A DNA stretch of 64,000 nucleotides from Microvirga thermotolerans (GTDB lineage Bacteria > Pseudomonadota > Alphaproteobacteria > Rhizobiales > Beijerinckiaceae), in the NCBI RefSeq assembly GCF_009363855.1, contig NZ_CP045423.1, positions 1,208,001 to 1,272,000 on the forward strand. The letters run 5' to 3'. The position numbers were made by a program, and so were the translations under genes. The notes under the pieces were generated by a model, which saw only the letters and a list, made by a program, of their open reading frames with translations, ran no database searches and had not been told where the DNA came from. Positions 15,618 through 24,239 of this stretch are shown here, one piece after another. Position 1 is the stretch's first letter, and every line of letters starts with the position of its first letter.

Positions 15618-17531
15618 CTAGATGACGAAGAAGTCCTTGGCGGTCATCTTGAGGTTCTTGGAGAGGGTGGCGATGGCGACCATCGCCTTCTCGCCGGCGC
15701 CGTCGGGATCGTAGAAGAGCACGCCCTTTTTCCTGTCGTAGACGAGGAAGTCGTTGGCGTCCTTGGCCTTGTCGGCGACCCGGAAGAACGCGCTCTTGAG
15801 GGCGAGCGGCTTGGCGGAGGTGCCTTTCCTGATCGCGGCATAGAAGCCCGGGTTGGCCTTGAACAGGGCGTTGTCGAGCCAGATCGTGTCGTCGGCCACA
15901 GAGAAGTCGACGATCCGGTCGAGGTTGGCCTTGCCCGGCTTGGTGTCGAACACGAACACGTCCTTGCCCGCGCCGCCGGCGAGCACGTCCTTGCCGGCCC
16001 GGCCCCAGAGCTGGTCGTCGCCCTCCCGGCCCGTCAGCCGGTCCGCCCGCGCCGTGCCGCGAAGAACGAGACCGGACGGGCCGTTCGAGCCGCCCGAATT
16101 CGAGCCGCCCGAAGCGGGCGAGGAAAGCGTCGACAGGTCGAGCGTCTGGTCGCTGAACTGGGCGAACTGCACGTTCTTCAGCCGATCCGTGCCGTCCTGT
16201 CCTGCGCGGGTGTCGGTGACGGTCACGGTGCCGTCGGCGTTCCGGGCGAGGGCGTAGGCCGATTTCGCGCCGGAAAACACGGCGGTGTTCGTTCCCGTGC
16301 TGCCGTCGAGAACGTCGTTGCCCGCGCCGCCGTTCAGCCTGTCGTCGCCGGCGCCGCCCCAGAGCGTATCGTCGCCGCCCGCGCCGACCAGGGTATCGTT
16401 GTGATAGCCGCCGTCGAGCTTGTTGGCGAGTGCGTTCCCCGTCCAGGTAACTCCGGTGACGTGGGCCGGGCCGGAGTAGCGCTCCGTGATGACGTCGTTC
16501 GCGGGCTTGTGCTGGGTCGTGTAGTCCGTGTACGGCACCTGGGCGAGCGGATCCGTCATCGGATTCTCGAACGGATGGTAGCTCCAGAGGAAGGCGCCGC
16601 CGAGCCACTGGCCGCCGTAGTTCTCCATCACCTTGTAGAGGGCGGTGTAGCAGTCCACCTGCTCCTGGTTGTCGACGGGAGGGCTGCCGCCGAACGAGCC
16701 GGGATCCTTGTTGGCGCCGTCCGCGCTCCGATAGCCGACCTCGGTGAAGAGGATCTGCTTGCCGTACCGCTCCGACAGGGCCTTGTAGTAGTCGACGACC
16801 GACTTGCCGCCATAGAGGGTGTCGCGGACCCAGGAGTTGAAGTGCGGCTTCACCCAGGCGTCGACGATCTGGTCGACGGTGGGATCGTTGACCGTCGAGG
16901 ACGGGATGTAGGCGTCGATGCCGATATAGTCGACCTTGTCCCAGAACCCGACCTTGACCACCTCGTCGTAGGTCGCCGCGTAGGTGATCTTCCCCGTGAA
17001 GACGGCACGGACCGCGTCGATGATCTCGGCCCATTTCTGCGTGTAGGATATGCCGTCGCTGCAGACCTTCGTCGGGTCGGTCATGCTCCTCATTTCGGTG
17101 CCGACGCAGAACATCGCCGCGCCGCCCGCCTGGGCTGCCTGGGCATACCCGACCATCATCGCCTTGTAGCTCTCGAACCAGGCCTTCGGGTCCGTCGGCG
17201 CGATCTCGGCGCGCCAGACGCGGTTCGCCGTCTCGACATGCGGCTTCACGACGACGTTCAGGCCGTGCGCGCGCGAATCGATGACGGCCTGCGTCACCTG
17301 CTCGTAGCTGTCGCTCTCGTTGTCCCAGGGATTGTTCGGGTCGCCGAAGTTCAGATGCACCTCGTTGCTGAACTTGTCGTTCTGGAAGAAGTTCGGGATC
17401 AGAGTGACGGTGTTGGCCCCCGTGTTGCCGATCTGCGTCAGGGCGGCGTGGCCGCCGGGGCGGGAGATGTTGCCGCTCCAGTAGGACGGGAGGGTGATAC
17501 CCTCCCAGGTGAAGATCTGATCGTTCGACAT
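15618..17531 (-). CDS. RTX protein with a clan GH-A-like glycoside hydrolase domain
   Basis: A 637-residue protein without an N-terminal signal. Residues about 1-370 resemble a GH113-like TIM barrel: GGAAMFCVGTEMRSM has a candidate acid/base Glu after strand 4, and KQILFTEVGYRSADG a candidate nucleophile after strand 7. The C-terminal half has glycine-rich calcium-binding nonapeptides (GAGGDDTLWGGAGDDRLNGG in part) in two blocks split by a Ser/Gly linker near residue 510, and ends in DFFVI. This architecture fits type I secretion of an exopolysaccharide-acting enzyme. The start at 17531 (MSNDQIFTWEG) is preferred to one 16 codons upstream. The substrate is unknown and no type I exporter is nearby. 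Confidence 0.8.
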   Translation of the reverse strand: MSNDQIFTWEGITLPSYWSGNISRPGGHAALTQIGNTGANTVTLIPNFFQNDKFSNEVHLNFGDPNNPWDNESDSYEQVTQAVIDSRAHGLNVVVKPHVETANRVWRAEIAPTDPKAWFESYKAMMVGYAQAAQAGGAAMFCVGTEMRSMTDPTKVCSDGISYTQKWAEIIDAVRAVFTGKITYAATYDEVVKVGFWDKVDYIGIDAYIPSSTVNDPTVDQIVDAWVKPHFNSWVRDTLYGGKSVVDYYKALSERYGKQILFTEVGYRSADGANKDPGSFGGSPPVDNQEQVDCYTALYKVMENYGGQWLGGAFLWSYHPFENPMTDPLAQVPYTDYTTQHKPANDVITERYSGPAHVTGVTWTGNALANKLDGGYHNDTLVGAGGDDTLWGGAGDDRLNGGAGNDVLDGSTGTNTAVFSGAKSAYALARNADGTVTVTDTRAGQDGTDRLKNVQFAQFSDQTLDLSTLSSPASGGSNSGGSNGPSGLVLRGTARADRLTGREGDDQLWGRAGKDVLAGGAGKDVFVFDTKPGKANLDRIVDFSVADDTIWLDNALFKANPGFYAAIRKGTSAKPLALKSAFFRVADKAKDANDFLVYDRKKGVLFYDPDGAGEKAMVAIATLSKNLKMTAKDFFVI

Positions 17532-17761
17532 GCCCTGGACTCCAAAGAGGGAAGAAAAATCCAACCTGACATGGAACAATATAACATTTAGTCAACCCTG
17601 ACCTTCCGCCCGTTTCCCGAAAGTCGCGCCTCCGCCCTGTTCAGGGTGCTCCGCAACCTGTAAGGATGCCTCGCTGCCGATAGCCGGCGACGATTGGCCG
17701 GAATGACGGGGATCGGCGTTGACGCATCGGAACCCCGCTTTCCCGAACCAAGGATATGCCC

Positions 17762-18082
17762 ATGTTCACTCTCGAAATCGCCGGCAAGGCGGTCGCCATC
17801 ACCAATGCCGACGAGGAGCAGGCCCGGGAGCTCTTCATGAGCGAGGACTTCCGCGAGGACCTGAAGTCCTTCACCAGCGAGGGAAAACCGCTCTGGGACG
17901 GCTCCTCTCCCTTCACCGTGCGCCCCGCCTCCGAGGACGAGATCGACGCCTTCGACGACGCCATGGCCGAGGACGAGGAGTGGGACGAGGAAGAAGTGGA
18001 GGACGATGACGGCGACGAGGAGGGCATCGACGTGATGTTCCTCGTCGACGTCGACGAAGCGGACGACCAGGGTGACGCCTGA
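17762..18082 (+). CDS. Acidic hypothetical protein
   Basis: A 106-residue, strongly acidic cytoplasmic protein. The first 70 residues look folded (FTLEIAGKAVAITNADEEQARELF); the rest is a run of Glu and Asp (AEDEEWDEEEVEDDDGDEEG) ending in a hydrophobic strand MFLVDVDEAD. The family is not recognised. The second of two in-frame ATGs (17762) is chosen because AAGGA lies seven bases before it; the first, at 17756, is too close to that site. It lies upstream of the DEAD-box helicase on the same strand. Confidence 0.7.
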   Translation: MFTLEIAGKAVAITNADEEQARELFMSEDFREDLKSFTSEGKPLWDGSSPFTVRPASEDEIDAFDDAMAEDEEWDEEEVEDDDGDEEGIDVMFLVDVDEADDQGDA

Positions 18083-18182
18083 TCGCCCGTTCCAGCCGCC
18101 GGGGCGGGTCGCTTCTTCCGCGATCCGCTCCGAATCGACTTCGCCCGTTACGTCCTCGAGGAGCGGCCCGCGCCGCGCATCC

Positions 18183-19928
18183 ATGCCCTTTCCCAAGACC
18201 AATCCGAGCCTCGAACGCGCCCTGGCCGAGCGGGGTTACGCCGAGCCGACCCCCGTCCAGGCCGCGGTGCTCCAGCCCGAAGCCGAGGGGCGGGATCTGC
18301 TCGTCTCCGCCCAGACCGGCTCGGGCAAGACGGTGGCCTACGGCCTCGCCCTGGCGCGGACGCTCCTCGGGGAGGCGGAACGCTTCGGCGCGCCCGCGGA
18401 GCCGCTGGCCCTCGTCGTCGCGCCCACGCGCGAGCTGGCGCTTCAGGTCCATCGGGAGCTGACCTGGCTCTACGGCGAGGCCGGAGCGAAGGTCGCGTCC
18501 TGCGTCGGCGGCATGGACGTGCGCCGGGAGCAGCGGGCGCTGGCGGAGGGCTGCCACATGGTGGTGGGCACGCCGGGACGCCTGCGCGACCACCTGGAAC
18601 GCGGGCGACTCGATCCGTCGCGGATGCGTGCCGTCGTGCTCGACGAGGCGGACGAGATGCTCGATCTCGGCTTCCGCGAGGACCTGGAATTCATCCTCGA
18701 CGCGACGCCGGAGGACCGGCGCACGCTTCTCTTCTCCGCCACCATTCCGCGCAACATCGCGACCCTGGCCCGGCGCTACCAGCGCGATGCCCTGCGCATC
18801 GACACCCTGGTCGAGAACCAGCCGCACGGGGATATCGACTACCGCGCCATCCGCGTCGCGCCGAACGAGACGGAGCTCGCCGTCGTGAACGTGCTGCGCT
18901 TCTTCGAGGCCCGGGGCGCGATGGTGTTCTGCCACACCCGCGAGAGCGTCCGCCATCTCCATGCGAGCCTTACGGAGCGCGGCTTCGCCGCCGTCGCCCT
19001 CTCCGGCGAGCTGACGCAGAACGAGCGCAGCCATGCGCTCCAGGCCCTGCGCGACGGGCGGGCGCGGGTCTGCGTCGCCACGGACGTGGCCGCGCGCGGC
19101 ATCGACCTGCCGGATCTCGGCCTGGTGATCCATGCGGACCTGCCCAACGATCCCGAGACCCTGCTCCACCGCAGCGGCCGCACGGGGCGCGCGGGGCGGA
19201 AGGGCGTCTGCGTGCTCCTGGTGCCCTATACCCGCCGCCGCAAGGCCGAGCGCCTGCTCGACGACGCGGGAGTCGATGCGGATTGGGGCGGGCCGCCCGC
19301 TGCCGAGGAGATCCGCCGCCGCGACCGGGAACGGATCCTCCAGGACCCGTCCCTGGCGGAGGAGACGACGGAGGACGACCTCGCGACCGCGCAGGCCCTT
19401 CTCGCCCAGCGCTCCCCCGAGGAGATCGCCGCCGCCTTCGCGCGCGTGCTCCGCGCCCGCCTGCCGGCACCCGAGGAGGTGTTCGATCCGGGAACCGAGC
19501 GCGGCCCGCGGGAGCGGCCCGACCGGCGCACCCGGGAGCGGGAGCGCGAAGGCCGCAAGTCCCGCGAGGGGCGCGCCGACCACGCCGGAGCCGACATGGT
19601 GTGGTTCCGCATGAGCGTCGGGCGGCGCAACAACGCGGACCCGCGCTGGCTCCTGCCCATCATCTGCCGCCTCGGCCACGTGACCAAGAAGGAGATCGGC
19701 TCCATCCGCATCTTCGACCGGGAGACCAAGTTCGAGATCGTCCCCTCCGCCGCGCCGAAATTCGCCGCCGCCGTGCGCAAGGCGAACGACGAGGACATCC
19801 GCATCGAGCCCGCGGAGGCACCGGGCGGATGGGGCGGAGGGAAGGACAGGCCGAAGGCGCCCCCCGCCAAGGGCAAGCCGAAGGGCAAGCCGAAACGCTC
19901 CTTCGCGAAGAAGGGCAGGGGCGCCTAG
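18183..19928 (+). CDS. DEAD-box RNA helicase with DbpA-type RNA-binding tail
   Basis: A 581-residue ATP-dependent RNA helicase. All core motifs are seen: Q motif PTPVQAAVL, motif I AQTGSGKT, Ia PTRELALQ, Ib TPGRL, II DEADEM, III SAT, V ATDVAARGID and VI HRSGRTGRAG. A charged linker (RERPDRRTREREREG) leads to a C-terminal domain (about residues 475-540; MVWFRMSVGRRNNADPRWLL in part) of the DbpA/CsdA RNA-binding fold, then a Lys/Pro-rich tail GKPKGKPKRSF. A role in ribosome assembly or RNA decay is likely. The start at 18183 fits the family but lacks a well-placed ribosome site. Confidence 0.9.
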   Translation: MPFPKTNPSLERALAERGYAEPTPVQAAVLQPEAEGRDLLVSAQTGSGKTVAYGLALARTLLGEAERFGAPAEPLALVVAPTRELALQVHRELTWLYGEAGAKVASCVGGMDVRREQRALAEGCHMVVGTPGRLRDHLERGRLDPSRMRAVVLDEADEMLDLGFREDLEFILDATPEDRRTLLFSATIPRNIATLARRYQRDALRIDTLVENQPHGDIDYRAIRVAPNETELAVVNVLRFFEARGAMVFCHTRESVRHLHASLTERGFAAVALSGELTQNERSHALQALRDGRARVCVATDVAARGIDLPDLGLVIHADLPNDPETLLHRSGRTGRAGRKGVCVLLVPYTRRRKAERLLDDAGVDADWGGPPAAEEIRRRDRERILQDPSLAEETTEDDLATAQALLAQRSPEEIAAAFARVLRARLPAPEEVFDPGTERGPRERPDRRTREREREGRKSREGRADHAGADMVWFRMSVGRRNNADPRWLLPIICRLGHVTKKEIGSIRIFDRETKFEIVPSAAPKFAAAVRKANDEDIRIEPAEAPGGWGGGKDRPKAPPAKGKPKGKPKRSFAKKGRGA

Positions 19929-20008
19929 GCCGTTCCGGACCGTTCCGGGCGGCGGAACGCCGCTCCGCTTCCCTTCGTTGATTCGGTGGGCAATGCAGGA
20001 GCGCCGCC

Positions 20009-20254
20009 ATGGTCACCAAGGAAGAGCTGGAAACACGGGCTTCGGTCGCCTTCGAGCGGGCCGGGGCGCATCTCGACGGCGGGCAGATCGACTGGAACCA
20101 TGCGGAGCGCTTCGATTCCCTGCGCGAAGCCCTGCACTGGGCCCTGACCGCCGAGCCTCCGCCGGGCAAGAATCCCTATGTCCTCACGTCCACCGGGCGG
20201 GTCCTGGATCCCGACCTGCTGGAGCAGATCTGGGCGAGCGTGCAGGGGCCGTGA
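20009..20254 (+). CDS. Small hypothetical protein
   Basis: An 81-residue protein without signal or membrane segments. The sequence (AGAHLDGGQIDWNHAERFDS, then LREALHWALTAEPP and NPYVLTSTGRVLDPDLLEQIW) looks like a folded single domain. AGGAG lies seven bases before the ATG. The family is not recognised, and its neighbours (helicase upstream, hydrolase downstream) give no hint. Confidence 0.7.
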   Translation: MVTKEELETRASVAFERAGAHLDGGQIDWNHAERFDSLREALHWALTAEPPPGKNPYVLTSTGRVLDPDLLEQIWASVQGP

Positions 20255-20365
20255 GAGAGGCCCGGGCGCCCGCCCGGCAGGCCGCCGATCCGCCGGGCGG
20301 CTGTTGCGCCGCAGCAACCGGGCGCCGCGCCGCGCGTTCCTTCTCTGTACAAGGGGAGACATCTC

Positions 20366-21427
20366 ATGCGCGACAGGCCTCAGACCGGATACAGCCGTGC
20401 CCCGTCCGTTCCGGTGCGGAACGGAGCCGCCGCAGGTCCTGCGTGGCTCGTGCCCGCCGTCCTCGGTGGGGCCGCCCTGGGGGCGGCCGCCCTCTACGCT
20501 CTCAAGCAGACCGCCGATGCGGAGCGGGAGCATCCGCCCGTCGGCCGGTTCATGAACGTCGACGGCGTCCGCCTCCATTACGTGGAGCGGGGCCGGGGGC
20601 AACCCCTCGTGCTCCTCCACGGCAACGGTTCGCTCCTGCAGGACTTCCTCATCAGCGGGATCGTCGACCGCCTGGCGAAGAACTACCGGGTGATCGTGTT
20701 CGACCGCCCCGGCTTCGGCTACAGCTCGCGGCCGCGCCGCCTGTGGACGCCGCGCGCCTATGCACGCCTCTTCGCGCAGGCGCTCGATCTGCTGAACGTG
20801 GAGAGCGCCCTGGTCCTCGGACATTCCTGGGGCACGCTCATCGCCCTGAGCCTCGCCCTGGAGGAGCCCGCCCTGGTCCGCGGCCTGGTCCTGCTCTCCG
20901 GCTACTACTATCCGACCGCGCGGGCGGACGTGGTGCTCTTCTCGCCTCCCGCGATCCCGGTCTTCGGCGACCTCCTGCGGCACACGGTGGAGCCGCTCCT
21001 CGCGAAAGCCATCCTGCCGAAGCTCATCCGCAAGATCTTCGCGCCCGCTCCCGTGCCGCGGCGGTTCGAGGAGCGCTTCCCCCGGTCGCTCGTGCTGCGC
21101 CCGTCCCAGCTGAGGGCCATCGCCGAGGACACCGCCCTCATGATCCCCGCCGCGATGGATCTGCAGAGCCGCTACGGCGAGATCGCCGTTCCCGCCGTCA
21201 TCATGGCCGGGGACGCGGACGAGATCGTCGATCCCGGCCGCCAGTCGGAGCGTCTCCAGCGCGACCTGCCCAACAGCGTCTACATGGCGCTCCCCGGGCT
21301 CGGCCACATGATCCAGCACCTCGATCCGGAGGCCGTCGTCCAGGCGGTCGACGGCGCGGCCCAGCGGGCGCGGGTGCGGCCGCGGGTCGCCGCCCCCGGC
21401 CGGGCGGCGCAGCCGAGCGCCGCCTGA
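20366..21427 (+). CDS. Alpha/beta hydrolase, membrane anchored
   Basis: A 353-residue alpha/beta-fold hydrolase. An N-terminal hydrophobic segment (WLVPAVLGGAALGAAALYAL, about residues 27-46) anchors it. The oxyanion region is LLHGNGSLLQDF, the nucleophile elbow is GHSWGT, the acid Asp is probably in MAGDADEIVDPG, and the catalytic His is in LPGLGHMIQHLDP, so the triad is complete. The C-terminal 30 residues are a low-complexity Ala/Arg/Pro tail. The substrate is unknown. GGGGAGA precedes the ATG. Confidence 0.85.
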   Translation: MRDRPQTGYSRAPSVPVRNGAAAGPAWLVPAVLGGAALGAAALYALKQTADAEREHPPVGRFMNVDGVRLHYVERGRGQPLVLLHGNGSLLQDFLISGIVDRLAKNYRVIVFDRPGFGYSSRPRRLWTPRAYARLFAQALDLLNVESALVLGHSWGTLIALSLALEEPALVRGLVLLSGYYYPTARADVVLFSPPAIPVFGDLLRHTVEPLLAKAILPKLIRKIFAPAPVPRRFEERFPRSLVLRPSQLRAIAEDTALMIPAAMDLQSRYGEIAVPAVIMAGDADEIVDPGRQSERLQRDLPNSVYMALPGLGHMIQHLDPEAVVQAVDGAAQRARVRPRVAAPGRAAQPSAA

Positions 21428-21497
21428 CGGAACGGGAAGCTCTTCCGGGGCGACGCCGCTTGCGGACAGCCGCGCCCTTCGCTTACCAACGGCTCCG

Positions 21498-22727
21498 ATG
21501 CGGGCGCCGGCCATGGTCCGGGCGCCGTCGTGGGAGGAAGCGCGGGTCGTGGAACGGTTCGATGCGGTGGTGATCGGCGCCGGCGCCGCGGGCATGATGT
21601 GCGCGGCGGAAGCCGGAAAACGCGGGCGCCGCGTGCTCGTCGTCGACCATGCCGACGCACCGGGGGAGAAGATCCGCATATCCGGGGGAGGGCGCTGCAA
21701 CTTCACCAACCTCAACGCCGGTCCGCAGAACTACCTTTCGCAGAATCCGGGCTTCTGCATCTCGGCCCTGCGGCGCTACACCCAGCACGACTTCATCGCC
21801 CTCGTGGAGAGGTACGGCATCGCCTATCACGAGAAGACCCTGGGCCAGCTGTTCTGCGACGGCTCGTCCCGCCAGATCGTCGATCTCATGCTGACGGAGA
21901 TGAAGCGTCACGGCGTCACGCTCCGTCTTTCGACCGCCGTCGAGGAGGCGGCGCACGACGGGGAGGGTTTCCGCCTGCGCCTCTCGAACGGCTCCGTGCA
22001 CTGCCGCTCCCTCGTCGTCGCCTCGGGCGGAAAGTCCATTCCGAAGATGGGCGCGACGGGCTTCGGCTACGATCTCGCGCGGCAGTTCGGCATCCCGGTC
22101 ACCGAGACGCGCCCCGCCCTGGTGCCGCTGACGCTGGAGCCGACCATGCTCGAGCGGCTTCGTCCGCTCGCGGGCGTGTCGGTGGATGCCGTCGTGTCCT
22201 GCGGCAAGGCCCGCTTCGCCGAGGCGATGCTGTTCACCCATCGCGGCCTGAGCGGTCCTGCCATCCTCCAGATCTCCTCCTACTGGCGCGAGGGCGACGA
22301 GATCGCCGTCGCCATGCTGCCGGGAGCGGACCTGTTCGAGGAGCTGCGCGCCGCGCGGGCGCGCAACGGGCGCCAGGCCTTGCAGACCGCGCTGGCGCAG
22401 TTCCTGCCTCGGCGCCTCGCGCAGCTCGTGGCCGAGGCGGAGAAGGCGGGCGGGAACCTGGCCGACCTTTCGGACAAGGCGCTTCGCCGGATCGACGAGG
22501 CGGTGAACCGCTGGCGCTTCAAGCCGGCGGGCTCCGAGGGCTACCGCACCGCGGAGGTGACGCTGGGCGGCGTCGACACCCGCGCCCTCGACTCGCGGAC
22601 CATGGCGGCGAAGGCGGTGCCGGGCCTGTTCTTCATCGGCGAGGTGGTGGACGTGACCGGCTGGCTCGGCGGCTACAATTTCCAATGGGCCTGGTCCTCG
22701 GGCTGGTGCGCCGGCCAGGCGGTCTAG
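21498..22727 (+). CDS. HI0933-like NAD(P)/FAD-dependent oxidoreductase
   Basis: A flavoprotein of the HI0933/YhiN/BaiN family, up to 409 residues. The dinucleotide-binding motif is VVIGAGAAGMMCAAEAGKRG, followed by the family signature KIRISGGGRCNFTN, ASGGKSIPKMGATG and the C-terminal FFIGEVVDVTGWLGGYNFQW. Members reduce small molecules; the physiological substrate of most is unknown. The start may be this ATG or a GTG at 21549 (VERFDAVVIGAG), which has GGAGGA about a dozen bases upstream and would give the usual short N-terminus. It converges with the truncated haemoglobin gene, 15 bases away. Confidence 0.88.
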   Translation: MRAPAMVRAPSWEEARVVERFDAVVIGAGAAGMMCAAEAGKRGRRVLVVDHADAPGEKIRISGGGRCNFTNLNAGPQNYLSQNPGFCISALRRYTQHDFIALVERYGIAYHEKTLGQLFCDGSSRQIVDLMLTEMKRHGVTLRLSTAVEEAAHDGEGFRLRLSNGSVHCRSLVVASGGKSIPKMGATGFGYDLARQFGIPVTETRPALVPLTLEPTMLERLRPLAGVSVDAVVSCGKARFAEAMLFTHRGLSGPAILQISSYWREGDEIAVAMLPGADLFEELRAARARNGRQALQTALAQFLPRRLAQLVAEAEKAGGNLADLSDKALRRIDEAVNRWRFKPAGSEGYRTAEVTLGGVDTRALDSRTMAAKAVPGLFFIGEVVDVTGWLGGYNFQWAWSSGWCAGQAV

Positions 22728-22742
22728 GGAAGGCGCCCGCGC

Positions 22743-23168
22743 TCAGGCCGAGCCGGTCTTCGGCAGGCGCAGGGCCTTCGGGCCGATGTCGAGGCCGATC
22801 TGGAGGCTCTCGGCGATGCGGTGGGCGCGATCGATGAAGAAGGCGGCCGCATCGGGCGGGCACGTGTCCCGCGCGGTCTTCTCGAACAGGTTCAGCCAGC
22901 GGCCGAAGTGATCCATGTCGAGGCCGAGGTCCCTGTGGGCGAGGTGAGGCTTGCCGGAATAGCGCCCGGTTCCCAGGGCGACCGAGGACCAGAACGCGAC
23001 CATCGTCGCGAGGTGCTCGTCCCAGCGGCTGCCGACCGCGTCCCGGAAGATCGGCCCGAGCTCCTCGTCCTCCAGCACCCGGCCGTAGAAGGTCCTGACC
23101 AGGGTGTCGATCTGCGCCTCGGCGATGGGGGCTTTCGGCTCGATGAGGGGAATCCGGCGGGAGGTCAT
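22743..23168 (-). CDS. Group III truncated haemoglobin
   Basis: A 141-residue haem protein with the short 2-over-2 globin fold of class III. Recognisable parts are IDTLVRTFYGRVLEDEELGPIF (helices A-B), WDEHLATMVAFWSSVALGTGRYSG (E-helix region, in part) and HLAHRDLGLDMDHFGRWLNLF with the proximal His region. TrHb3 proteins may act in NO or peroxide chemistry or at microaerobic growth; function is not proven. The start at 23168 (MTSRRIPLIEPK) is usual for the class. It converges with the HI0933-like flavoprotein gene. Confidence 0.9.
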   Translation of the reverse strand: MTSRRIPLIEPKAPIAEAQIDTLVRTFYGRVLEDEELGPIFRDAVGSRWDEHLATMVAFWSSVALGTGRYSGKPHLAHRDLGLDMDHFGRWLNLFEKTARDTCPPDAAAFFIDRAHRIAESLQIGLDIGPKALRLPKTGSA

Positions 23169-23294
23169 GAAGGGGCCTTCGGCGAAGCTGCGGCGCAATT
23201 TCCGGCGAAGCTTGCACGGAGCCTCGCCGCTGCCAAGCCCGGCGGGGCGGGCAGGCAGCGGCGAAGGGTCGCGAGGGGCCGCGAAGGAGCCCGC

Positions 23295-23645
23295 TTACCT
23301 GCGGTTCTGATAGGCGTTCGCCCGGTAGGTGTCGGGCGCGGTCACCTGCGAGCCGCTGGCGTTCGGAACCGGCGTGCGCCTGGGGCCTTCGTAGCGGTGG
23401 ACGCTGCCGGTCGTCGTCACGGGGCGATGGCTGCGCGTCACGTGCCGCTTCTTCACCGGCTGCCGCTTCATCTGCGGCTGGGTCATGCGCTGCTGGCCCA
23501 TCTGCGGCTGCTTGGCGGTCGCGCCATAGGTTTCGGGGCTCGTGGTCTGCGAGCCGCTGGCGTTGGGAACGGGCGTCTGCGCCATCGCGCCCGCGCTCAG
23601 GGCGAGGGCGGCAGCGGCAATCGTGCTCATGAACAGGTAGCGCAT
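23295..23645 (-). CDS. Secreted basic protein with a duplicated PVPNASGSQ motif
   Basis: A 116-residue protein with a signal peptide (MRYLFMSTIAAAALALSAGA, cleavage near AMAQ). The mature chain starts and ends with copies of one module: TPVPNASGSQTTSPETYGA and TPVPNASGSQVTAPDTYRA. Between them is a Gln/Met/Lys-rich basic stretch (GQQRMTQPQMKRQPVKKRH). It has no cysteines and looks mostly disordered. I do not recognise the family. It is a single gene with its own start at 23645; the frame stays open further upstream. Confidence 0.7.
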   Translation of the reverse strand: MRYLFMSTIAAAALALSAGAMAQTPVPNASGSQTTSPETYGATAKQPQMGQQRMTQPQMKRQPVKKRHVTRSHRPVTTTGSVHRYEGPRRTPVPNASGSQVTAPDTYRANAYQNRR

Positions 23646-23816
23646 GGGATCCCTCCTCGGGTCGGGTCGGCGCGGGGCCGGCGGACCCCGGACCGACGAG
23701 GAGCCAACGCGGTGACGGTCGGAGAGTTGCAGCGTCATGGAGGGCCGCACCGTCCGGCGGTTGACGGAACCCGCCGGACGGACCGAACATGCTCCGCCGA
23801 GGGGAGGGACATCGCC

Positions 23817-24152
23817 ATGACGCGAAGATCCGCCTGGGCGATCGCGGCCGCCGGCCTGCTCGCAACCTGCCTCGGCCCTGCGCCTGCCTTGGCCGACGCC
23901 ATCGACGGGGACTGGTGCAGCGACGACGGCCGCCGGCTCTCCATCGCCGGTCCCGCCATCGTCACGCCCGGCGGCGCCCGGATGCAGGGCTCCTACACGC
24001 GCCATTCCTTCCTCTACACCGCCCCGGCGGGCGAGCCCGGAGGCGGGGAGGAGGTTTCCATGCGCCTCCTGAGCGAGATCCTCGTGCAGATCCGCTTCGG
24101 GCCCGACCGTCCGGTCCAGACCTGGCACCGCTGCACCGAGACCACGAGCTGA
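23817..24152 (+). CDS. Secreted small hypothetical protein
   Basis: A 111-residue protein with a signal peptide (MTRRSAWAIAAAGLLATCLG, cleavage near ALA-DA). The mature protein begins AIDGDWCSDDGRRLSIAGP and has a second Cys near the C-terminus (TWHRCTET), probably forming one disulfide, in a small beta-rich domain. GGAGGGA lies about nine bases before the ATG. The family is not recognised by name; the IDGDWC opening is common in rhizobial exported proteins. Confidence 0.7.
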   Translation: MTRRSAWAIAAAGLLATCLGPAPALADAIDGDWCSDDGRRLSIAGPAIVTPGGARMQGSYTRHSFLYTAPAGEPGGGEEVSMRLLSEILVQIRFGPDRPVQTWHRCTETTS

Positions 24153-24239
24153 GCGGCCCGGGGAGGGACGAAAAGGGTCGCGCCGCCGGCCCGCTGCGGC
24201 TATAGGAGCGCCTGCGCATCAGCAGGGACCCGCACAGCA

